Source of the DNA: PHAA01 sp034927445
GTDB lineage: Bacteria; Bacillota; Syntrophomonadia; Syntrophomonadales; Syntrophomonadaceae
Assembly: GCA_034927445.1 (NCBI GenBank)
Contig: JAYFPZ010000006.1
Span: 62,001 to 126,000, forward strand
Length of the DNA: 64,000 bases
Direction: 5' to 3'
The notes beneath the pieces are model-generated. The model ran no database searches. It saw nothing but the letters and a program-made list of their open reading frames with translations, and was not told the DNA's origin. Of the stretch, positions 1 through 6,891 are shown in pieces. The first letter of the stretch is position 1. Every line of letters starts with the position of its first letter. A program made the translations under genes and the position numbers.

Positions 1-458
1 AGAGAATAATCCGGGCCCTGGAGGTATACGATTTAACCGGCCGGCCTTTTTCCAGCTTGCAGAACCAGAACAAGGACACCTACCGCCTGTGCGCCATAGG
101 ATTATATATGGACAGAACTGAATTATACGCGCGTATTGAGCAAAGGGTCGATGCCATGATAAAAGAAGGCCTGGTGGAAGAAGTAGCCCGATTGAGAGAG
201 AAGGGTTACGACTTGAGTATGAATTCCATGCAGGCTCTGGGATACAAACAAGTATACAACTACCTGGAAGGCCTGCTTACCTATGCAGCCATGGTATATG
301 AAATCAAAAAGGAAACCCGCAATTTTGCCAAACGCCAGTATACCTGGTTCAACCGAGACAAACGCATACACTGGTTTAATCTAACAGAATTTTCGAATTC
401 TGAAATAATATTGGAAAAAATTTGTGATCTTATGGAAGGACAATTAATTAGAGTGTAG
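1..458 (+). CDS. miaA: tRNA dimethylallyltransferase, 3' part only
   Basis: This is the C-terminal part of MiaA, which transfers a dimethylallyl group to A37 of tRNAs reading UNN codons. The reading frame is open to the window edge, so the gene starts upstream. The frame begins with residues RIIRALEVYDLTGRPF, a typical MiaA segment. It continues through a family-like stretch (MQALGYKQV, then a basic FAKRQYTWFNRD segment involved in tRNA contact) and ends normally. The P-loop half lies outside the window. hfq follows 52 bp downstream, the usual miaA-hfq order in Firmicutes. Confidence 0.93.
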   Translation, partial: RIIRALEVYDLTGRPFSSLQNQNKDTYRLCAIGLYMDRTELYARIEQRVDAMIKEGLVEEVARLREKGYDLSMNSMQALGYKQVYNYLEGLLTYAAMVYEIKKETRNFAKRQYTWFNRDKRIHWFNLTEFSNSEIILEKICDLMEGQLIRV

Positions 459-510
459 AATATAGGAAGATGGTTCAGGATCAAATATTTGAGTGGAGGG
501 TCGTATCTTG

Positions 511-762
511 ATGACGAAAAACCAGTTTAATCTGCAGGACGCTTTTTTAAATCAGGTGAGAAAAGACAAAATATTGGTTACCATATTCCTGGTCAATGGA
601 TTTCAGATAAAGGGAATGGTAAAGGGGTTTGATAATTTTACCGTTATTGTTGAAGTCGACGGCAGACAAAAACTGGTATATAAGCACGCCATGTCCACCG
701 TGGAACCAATAAAGGCCATCGGCATTATAAATATAGATGCCAAAATGGAGAATGAGGGCTAA
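511..762 (+). CDS. hfq: RNA-binding protein Hfq
   Basis: Hfq (83 aa) is a hexameric Sm-like RNA chaperone that assists sRNA-mRNA pairing and RNA turnover. The Sm1 region (LVNGFQIKGMVKGFDNFTV) and the Sm2 signature YKHAMSTV are both clear, and there is a short acidic C-tail, as in other Firmicutes. The ATG at 511 is chosen because GGAGGG ends at position 500, ten bases upstream; an in-frame TTG at 508 is less likely. It is probably co-transcribed with miaA. Confidence 0.95.
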   Translation: MTKNQFNLQDAFLNQVRKDKILVTIFLVNGFQIKGMVKGFDNFTVIVEVDGRQKLVYKHAMSTVEPIKAIGIINIDAKMENEG

Positions 763-875
763 AAGGGAGCGGAAATTTCAATCAGTGATACCAGCTCCCG
801 GGACCAAGAAGCACGATTTAACCGGGAAAGTTTACCGCCTTATACCCCCAACCGATATAGAAAAGCAACAAGAAG

Positions 876-908
876 GGCATTATCTCGCGAGAGACAGTGC
901 CTTTTTTT
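876..908 (+). terminator. Probable intrinsic terminator after hfq
   Basis: A GGCA/TGCC stem (876-879 with 898-901) encloses the palindrome TCTCGCGAGA (883-892), and seven T follow. I see no convincing gene in the rest of 763-1150; the open frame there has no recognisable protein features. Confidence 0.55.
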
Positions 909-1150
909 GTGTGTCGGCCGGAGCCCAGCGCTCCGGAAAATCAAAGGAATTACATTATGAGGTAAGTCGAAGGGCAAAATGTGGTAAGATACCAGTAGCC
1001 TGCCTGCCCTGGAAATACTATATGCACAAGCGATCCAATGCCGGCAGCCTTACGCCTAGTCGCAGTGCTCCAAAGTGTAACCACTCTTGTCTGTTTTTCA
1101 TATATATAGGATAGATTTGAATTGGAGTGGTGAGGGGAATGGAGATATCC

Positions 1151-2032
1151 ATGAAATTCAAGAGTGCTGCCCAGGAATCCGAGGAGCGTGCGGTTGACCA
1201 GGCCGCTCCGCCTTCGTTTGTCCGAACTGATGCTTTTCAGGAACTCGAACAGTTGATAGGATTAAAGCAGGTTAAGCGTACTATTGCTGAGGTTACAGCC
1301 TTTTCCCTGATTCAGAAGCAAAGAGCGGAGAAGGGTCTAAAAGCCAGTCCGACCGTTCTGCATGCGATTTTCAAAGGGAATCCCGGAACCGGCAAAACTA
1401 CGGTTGCACGTATTATTGGCAAGGTCTTTCATGATATCGGGGTTCTGTCCCGGGGGCACCTGATTGAGGCTGAACGGGCAGATCTGGTGGGAGAATATAT
1501 TGGTCACACCGCCCTTAAAACTAAAGAAATATTGAAGAAGTCCATAGGCGGGGTTCTGTTTGTGGATGAAGCCTATACCCTGGCCCAGGGGGGAGAAAAG
1601 GATTTTGGCAAAGAAGCCATAGCCACCCTGGTCAAAGCCATGGAGGACCACCGGGATAACCTAATCGTTATTTTAGCCGGGTACTGTCATGAAATGGAAT
1701 TTTTTATTAATTCGAATCCGGGTTTGAGATCGCGGTTCCCTTTACAGATTAGTTTTACCGATTATAGCAGCGAGGAGCTGTTTAGAATCGCCCTGCAAAT
1801 GTATGCGGAACGGGATTATGAGTTGAGCAGCAGGTGCCGTTGGAAACTGAAAACCATGTTGGGCGAATTTGTAAAAAGCCATCATCCCCACAGCGGTAAC
1901 GCTAGATATATACGCAACCTGGTCGAAAAATCAATCAGGCTGCAAGCCTTGCGCATCGTGGATAGGGATTACCTGACCCGCAAGGATCTAATGATCATAG
2001 AAGATGCCGACCTGCCCTGCGGAGTGAGCTAA
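1151..2032 (+). CDS. spoVK: Stage V sporulation protein K-like AAA ATPase
   Basis: This is an AAA+ ATPase of the CbxX/CfqX-SpoVK family (293 aa from this start). Visible motifs are Walker A GNPGTGKTT, Walker B GGVLFVDEAY, the segment LVGEYIGHTALKT that is typical of SpoVK/CbxX, and the arginine-rich sensor segment NPGLRSRFP. SpoVK is needed for late spore maturation in Bacillus; its molecular target is unknown. The start is ambiguous: ATG 1151 has GGAG six bases upstream, while GTG 1127 and ATG 1139 are in frame with poorer spacing. The gene lies downstream of miaA-hfq, as in several spore-forming Clostridia and Bacilli. Confidence 0.85.
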   Translation: MKFKSAAQESEERAVDQAAPPSFVRTDAFQELEQLIGLKQVKRTIAEVTAFSLIQKQRAEKGLKASPTVLHAIFKGNPGTGKTTVARIIGKVFHDIGVLSRGHLIEAERADLVGEYIGHTALKTKEILKKSIGGVLFVDEAYTLAQGGEKDFGKEAIATLVKAMEDHRDNLIVILAGYCHEMEFFINSNPGLRSRFPLQISFTDYSSEELFRIALQMYAERDYELSSRCRWKLKTMLGEFVKSHHPHSGNARYIRNLVEKSIRLQALRIVDRDYLTRKDLMIIEDADLPCGVS

Positions 2033-2036
2033 TTAT

Positions 2037-2277
2037 AATAGACGCGGACAACGCGGACCCTGCGGGCGCAGACAGGCACAGAATTTGGCTGCATTAAGAA
2101 GAAATCTTATAGCCAGTGAATCGATGAGATTCTTCACTTCGTTCAGAATGACATCACAGAGTGATTTTGTTGTATTGTTGAATTATGCAAAATCCTCATA
2201 TTGAAGTATTTTAATTATGCTAGGAATAAATCCGTGTTAGTCCGCGCCCGAAGGGTCAGCGATAGTCCGCGTCTATT
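2037..2277. mobile_element. MITE-like intergenic element
   Basis: A 241-bp non-coding stretch is bounded by a perfect 13-bp terminal inverted repeat: AATAGACGCGGAC at 2037-2049 and its complement at 2265-2277. The interior contains further GCGGAC/GTCCGC half-repeats. The first 22 bp recur with one mismatch at 55577-55598, again in an intergenic region, and both copies contain a related GTTCAG(A/G)ATGACA segment. There is no ORF and no clear target-site duplication. It could be a non-autonomous transposon remnant or a large REP/BIME-type repeat. Confidence 0.55.
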
Positions 2278-2314
2278 AAACATTTAAATTATTTTGAAAG
2301 TGGTGGAGAATACA

Positions 2315-3559
2315 GTGGATGCCCTCAAACTAATACGCCAGGCGGAGACAAGCCTGCGCGATGTTTTCAGCCTATATCAAGAAACCGCTTATACCAATCA
2401 GACCAGGGTATTAAAGGCGTTGCAGCGGCACCGGGTAAGAGAGAGTTTTTTTGCTACCTCGACCGGTTATGGCTATGGGGATATGGGCCGGGACGAATTG
2501 GAAAGCATTTATGCAGAAATAATGGAAACCGAGGACGCCATGGTGCGATCCCAGATTGTATCAGGCACCCATGCGATTGCTGCCTGTCTGCTGGCATTAT
2601 TAAGACCGGGAGATGAGCTGCTTTCCGTACTGGGCAGCCCCTATGACACTCTTTGCCAGGTTATCGGCAAGAAAACACCTGATAGGGGGACACTAATAGA
2701 TAGAGGCATAATTTATAATGAGGTGCCGCTCAATAACTCATTACAACCAGATCCGGCCGCAATTGCCAGGGCTGTCAATGCCAATACCCGGCTGGTTCTG
2801 ATCCAGAGATCACGCGGTTATAGCTTGCGGCCGTCATTGCGGGTCGAAGATATAGAAATCCTGGTGAAAACCATTCGGTCCGCCAACCCGGTTGCTATCA
2901 TTTTGGTTGACAATTGTTACGGGGAATTTACCGATGTCTATGAACCATCCCGGGCCGGGGCGGACCTCATGGCAGGCTCACTGATAAAAAACCCCGGCGG
3001 GGGTCTGGCTCCATCCGGCGGATATATAGCCGGCAGAAAGGACCTAGTGGAAGAGGTGTCTTATCAATTGACCGCCCCGGGTCTGGGTAAAGCCCTGGGG
3101 GCCAGCCTGGTCAATAAAAGAGCCTTATATCAGGGCTTGTTCATGGCTCCCCATACAGTAATGCAAGCCATGCAGGGAGCGGCTTTACTGGCATATGTAT
3201 TTGCCCGGCAGGGTTTTGAGGTATATCCCCGCTGGGAAGAAAAACGTGGGGATATTGTACAGGCTGTCAAGTTGAACAACGCTGAACAGGTAATAAACTT
3301 CTGTCAGATAGTACAGAGCGGTTCTCCGGTTGACAGTGATGTGACCCTGGAATACGGTCAGGTACCGGGATATACCGACCGCATAGTAATGGCCGCCGGG
3401 ACTTTTATTCAGGGTTCGTCGATCGAGCTGTCCTGCGATGCACCTTTGCGGGAACCCTATGTGGCGTATTTTCAGGGAGGCTTGACCTATGAACATGTAC
3501 GTTTTGTGGTTAAGGAACTAATCGAGGGATTGTTGGAATCATTTGCGAAAGGGGAATAG
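2315..3559 (+). CDS. YnbB-type PLP-dependent enzyme (aluminium resistance / methionine gamma-lyase family)
   Basis: This 414-aa protein belongs to the family annotated as 'aluminium resistance protein' or methionine gamma-lyase family (Bacillus YnbB), a fold-type I PLP enzyme. The PLP-lysine region is likely GSLIKNPGGGLAPSGGYIAG, preceded by VDNCYGEF, which supplies the Asp contacting the pyridine nitrogen. The true substrate of the family is not established. GTG 2315 is chosen because GGTGGAG sits six bases upstream; the TTG at 2294 has no ribosome site. Neighbours glnA and spoVK match the usual location of this gene near hfq/glnA in Firmicutes. Confidence 0.85.
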   Translation: MDALKLIRQAETSLRDVFSLYQETAYTNQTRVLKALQRHRVRESFFATSTGYGYGDMGRDELESIYAEIMETEDAMVRSQIVSGTHAIAACLLALLRPGDELLSVLGSPYDTLCQVIGKKTPDRGTLIDRGIIYNEVPLNNSLQPDPAAIARAVNANTRLVLIQRSRGYSLRPSLRVEDIEILVKTIRSANPVAIILVDNCYGEFTDVYEPSRAGADLMAGSLIKNPGGGLAPSGGYIAGRKDLVEEVSYQLTAPGLGKALGASLVNKRALYQGLFMAPHTVMQAMQGAALLAYVFARQGFEVYPRWEEKRGDIVQAVKLNNAEQVINFCQIVQSGSPVDSDVTLEYGQVPGYTDRIVMAAGTFIQGSSIELSCDAPLREPYVAYFQGGLTYEHVRFVVKELIEGLLESFAKGE

Positions 3560-3562
3560 AGT

Positions 3563-4039
3563 ATGAATACGGCAATAGTGATTATTACTGTGGTTGTCAT
3601 CCTGCTGGGCATTGCCGGAACCTTTCTGCCGGTTCTGCCGGGTATACCGGTGATCTTTATAGCTATAGCCGCCTACGGGTGGTATGAAGGATTTCAGACA
3701 GTTACCCCCGCCTATTTGACGGTTATGGCGGTATTGACCATCTTGTCGCTGTTGGTTGATTATCTTGCGGTATATTGGGGGGCCAAATATTTCAAGTCAA
3801 GTAAAATGGGGCTTTATGGCGCAGTGCTGGGCGGCTTGGCCGGGCTCTTTTTTCCGCCGGTCGGGTTGCTGATCGGTCCCTGGGTGGGTGCGTTCATCGG
3901 AGAGCTGATGCAGGGCAACGACTGGAGCCAGTCGGTACGTTCCGGAACCGGCGCAGTTATCGGTCTGTTTTCGGGAATTGCTTTTAAGGTGATTATCGGG
4001 ATGGGAATGTTGATATCCTTTCTTATAGTAATCTTCTGA
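3563..4039 (+). CDS. DUF456 family membrane protein
   Basis: This small, very hydrophobic protein (158 aa) has about four transmembrane segments. The first carries the motif GTFLPVLPGIPVIF, and a Gly-rich region (GAVLGGLAGLFFPPVGLLIGPWVGAFIGEL) repeats later. This arrangement is typical of DUF456, whose function is unknown. It starts 3 bp after the YnbB-like gene, so the two are probably co-transcribed. Confidence 0.8.
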   Translation: MNTAIVIITVVVILLGIAGTFLPVLPGIPVIFIAIAAYGWYEGFQTVTPAYLTVMAVLTILSLLVDYLAVYWGAKYFKSSKMGLYGAVLGGLAGLFFPPVGLLIGPWVGAFIGELMQGNDWSQSVRSGTGAVIGLFSGIAFKVIIGMGMLISFLIVIF

Positions 4040-4110
4040 TTGATCGTAAAGACTATTTGTGGTAACCTAATTTGGTTGACAAACGCATAATTTACAGGAG
4101 GGGATATATT

Positions 4111-5439
4111 TTGAATAGCGACGATGTTATCAGAATAGTCCAAGAGGAAAACGTAAAATTTATCCGGTTAGAATTCACTGATATTTTAGGAGTTCTCAAG
4201 AACATATCCATCCCGGTTGAACAGTTGGGCAAGGCCTTGAATAATGAACTAATGTTTGACGGGTCATCTATCGAAGGCTTTGTTCGCATTGAAGAATCAG
4301 ACATGTACCTTAAACCGGACGTCAACACGTTCCTGGTGCTTCCCTGGGTAAGCCCCACCTCATCCGGCAAGACTGCCCGTCTTATTTGTGACATATATGA
4401 CCCGGACGGCAAACCTTTCCACGGATGCCCGCGTTATGCCTTATCCAAGGTATTGCAGGAGGCCGGGAAAATGGGTTATACTATGCAGGTTGGTCCGGAA
4501 CCTGAGTTTTTTATGTTTCAGGTTGACGAGAATGGTGCTCCCAGCCTGCAGACCCACGATAAAGCCAGCTATTTCGACCTGCCGCCGGTTGATAAAGGGG
4601 AAGATGCCCGCCGCGATATGGTTGAGACCCTGCAGAGCATAGGCTTTGAAATTGAAGCTGCCCACCACGAAGTAGCTCCGGGTCAGCATGAGATAGACTT
4701 TAAATACACGGATGCCCTTAAAACGGCAGACAATATTATGACCTTCCGCATTGTGGTTAGAACCGTGGCCCAGCGTCATGGACTGCATGCCACCTTTATG
4801 CCCAAACCGGTATACGGTATCAATGGTTCAGGCATGCATCTGCATATTTCATTATTTAAAGACGGTGAGAATGTATTCCATGATCCCTCCTCGAAGGATG
4901 GGTTAAGTGAACTATGCCGCAGTTTCGTTGCCGGGGTTATGAAACATGCTCCGGCTATCTCTGCAATCACCGGACCTACTGTAAATTCCTACAAACGACT
5001 GGTACCCGGCTATGAAGCCCCGGTTTATATAGCCTGGTCATGCCGCAACCGCAGCCCGCTGATCAGAATCCCGGCCAAGCGTGGGCTAAGTACTCGCATC
5101 GAGGTGCGCAGTCCCGACCCCAGCTGTAATCCTTACCTGGGTCTGGCGGTTATACTTAAAGCCGGTTTGGAGGGAATTCGCCATCAATTGGTTCCGCCCC
5201 CGACGGTGGAGCAGAACATATATGACATGGATCTGGCCACCCGCAACGAACAAGGTATTGCCTCATTGCCGGAAAACTTGTATGAGGCCATTAAAGAGCT
5301 GAAGAAGGACAGAGTGATTCAGGAAGCACTGGGATATCACATATATTCCCGCTTTGTTACGGCCAAGACCAAAGAATGGGAAAGCTACAGTTCCAAGGTC
5401 TACGACTGGGAACTGAACGAGTACCTGGAGAAGTTTTAG
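4111..5439 (+). CDS. glnA: Glutamine synthetase, type I
   Basis: Ammonia-assimilating glutamate-ammonia ligase (442 aa). Visible family motifs are the DGSSIEGF loop, the EPEFFMF metal-binding strand, GSGMHLHISL, NSYKRLVPGYEAPVY, and the RIEVRSPDPSCNPYL segment that completes the active site. Length and lack of the adenylylation tyrosine context fit the Gram-positive GSI-alpha type. TTG 4111 is the likely start because AGGAGGGG lies eight bases upstream; the TTG at 4072 has no Shine-Dalgarno. A good terminator follows at 5482. Confidence 0.96.
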   Translation: MNSDDVIRIVQEENVKFIRLEFTDILGVLKNISIPVEQLGKALNNELMFDGSSIEGFVRIEESDMYLKPDVNTFLVLPWVSPTSSGKTARLICDIYDPDGKPFHGCPRYALSKVLQEAGKMGYTMQVGPEPEFFMFQVDENGAPSLQTHDKASYFDLPPVDKGEDARRDMVETLQSIGFEIEAAHHEVAPGQHEIDFKYTDALKTADNIMTFRIVVRTVAQRHGLHATFMPKPVYGINGSGMHLHISLFKDGENVFHDPSSKDGLSELCRSFVAGVMKHAPAISAITGPTVNSYKRLVPGYEAPVYIAWSCRNRSPLIRIPAKRGLSTRIEVRSPDPSCNPYLGLAVILKAGLEGIRHQLVPPPTVEQNIYDMDLATRNEQGIASLPENLYEAIKELKKDRVIQEALGYHIYSRFVTAKTKEWESYSSKVYDWELNEYLEKF

Positions 5440-5481
5440 TTTTATACGGCTACGGTAAAACGGAATAAGTCATGAATCCAA

Positions 5482-5523
5482 GGGGGAAGCAAAGGTAATT
5501 ACTTTTTGTTTCCCTTTTTTTTT
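5482..5523 (+). terminator. Intrinsic terminator after glnA
   Basis: An imperfect stem GGGGAAGCAAA / TTTTGTTTCCC is followed by nine or more T. The rest of 5440-5774 is AT-rich and probably holds the promoter of the DUF4125 gene, but I could not fix a promoter. Confidence 0.75.
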
Positions 5524-5774
5524 GTGTGCCCGGCGGCATGGATGCAGCATTTCATGAATATGCAAAAAATGAATTACTGAGTGCATAAATAGTACTTATT
5601 GTACAACTGTTCGATTTGGTGCTCAGAATTGGTATTAGTCTTAACATAAACGGTTATATCGTAAACAAGTACTTATTAACTACAATTACATATAGAGCAG
5701 AAGGGAAGAATGGAGTGAACTGCTACAACAATAACCAGATGGCAAAATTACAGGTGCAAAGGTGGTAATAATAA

Positions 5775-6380
5775 ATGACGAAACAAGAACTTATTAATGA
5801 AATCATTTATTTAGAATGGGAAATGATGATTTCCATTACAGCTATTGATGATCCCGACGGCTGTAGAGAAGACCCTGCCACATTTAGAATCATGCGGGAA
5901 TCACAGCACTTAATTTGGAGCGAAGAAACTCTGGCCAGTTATCTGGATGACCTAAAATCCGCCCAAAGTAAGAAAGTAAATATGGCGGCTGAAAGATATG
6001 CTCATATGATGAAAGTAACCCATCCGGATGAATACGAAATGATAAAAAAAGACTTGCGTCCGGTAACATATGATGCAGCCCAATTGGTGGAAAAAATTAT
6101 GGCAGTGTTTACCAGGTGGAATAATGAGGTTGACCGGCTATATCCCAATGTGCGTTCATTTGGGCGTCCAGCCACCGAAAATGGAACCTGGACCTCGGTA
6201 GACACATATTTACGGGGGGAATTACTCACATATTCAGTCAAGACACTGAACTTGTGTCTTCAGGATGTTTACCAGGCAGAGGTTCAGTCTGTCAATCTCA
6301 GTGAGATGACCCTTGAATGCATGGCTCGTTTTTACGGGTTCAAGTCCCTGAATGATATGGAACACATTTTTTATAGGTAA
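5775..6380 (+). CDS. DUF4125 family protein
   Basis: This soluble protein of 201 aa begins with an EWEMM segment, followed by CREDPATFRIMRESQHLIWS and a repeated helical pattern. These features resemble what I recall of DUF4125, a family of unknown function found in anaerobes. No catalytic motif or membrane segment is visible. It stands alone, with terminators on both sides, immediately upstream of the BMC locus. A link to the BMC locus is possible but rests only on position. Confidence 0.6.
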   Translation: MTKQELINEIIYLEWEMMISITAIDDPDGCREDPATFRIMRESQHLIWSEETLASYLDDLKSAQSKKVNMAAERYAHMMKVTHPDEYEMIKKDLRPVTYDAAQLVEKIMAVFTRWNNEVDRLYPNVRSFGRPATENGTWTSVDTYLRGELLTYSVKTLNLCLQDVYQAEVQSVNLSEMTLECMARFYGFKSLNDMEHIFYR

Positions 6381-6470
6381 AATGATTAATTGATGAAGGT
6401 CAGAAAAATCCAACAGTTGTGTTCAAGCAGCAAGAAATGATTTGGTGTCAGAACAGACAGTGTTTTCCTA

Positions 6471-6502
6471 AATCCCGGTAAAATCAACTATTTACCGGGA
6501 TT
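6471..6502 (+). terminator. Intrinsic terminator after the DUF4125 gene
   Basis: A perfect 12-bp stem (AATCCCGGTAAA with TTTACCGGGATT) closes an eight-base loop, and a T-rich stretch follows. It isolates the DUF4125 gene from the BMC operon. Confidence 0.8.
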
Positions 6503-6891
6503 TACTTTGTTTTGGGGCAAGAAGTTGCCATCGGACAAATTACGCTGAATAAGGCCTCCCCATTCTTGGTCAAAGTCAATTCCTTTATTTCATTCTTAAA
6601 ACAACATGTCATGAAAATAACCATCAATGACAAATTCGGATAGGGAGTAATTTAATTAAACTTACCCTTATTTTAAGGCAAACCAATTTGAATAGGAAAA
6701 TCGAGGTTCTGTTCACATGAGGTGATATCGCAAACAACAGCATTCCCGTAAGCTGTTGTCAGTTAAAACACATGCATCCATTCTCCTAAACGCCTTAAAT
6801 GTTAAAGGAGGTGTGAATAAAAGACCGGCTAGTTTGTATTACAAAAATTTAACCTCAATAGTTTAGCAACATTGAAAAGGGAGGCTGCACT
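6503..6891 (+). promoter_or_regulatory. Leader region of the left BMC operon
   Basis: This is 389 bp without a gene. It contains a short inverted repeat (GGCAA GAAG TTGCC, about 6518-6531), whose GG-N10-GC spacing could also be read as a weak sigma-54 promoter. It also contains an 8-bp-stem hairpin ACAACAGC / GCTGTTGT at 6734-6759 without a T run. I found no good sigma-A promoter. The operon must be controlled from here, perhaps by the AraC-type regulator encoded at 19170. Confidence 0.35.

Noticed and set aside
737..1114. 125-codon frame after hfq
   Set aside because: It has no ribosome site or family feature, and a terminator hairpin lies inside it.
6517..6533. Sigma-54-type promoter before the left BMC operon
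   Set aside because: The GG-N10-GC spacing fits, but the -24 part is poor and the site is better explained as an inverted repeat.
6810..6865. Possible 17-codon leader peptide (GTG start after AAAGGAGG) before GRE1
   Set aside because: The ribosome site is too close to the GTG and there is no codon bias of an attenuator peptide.
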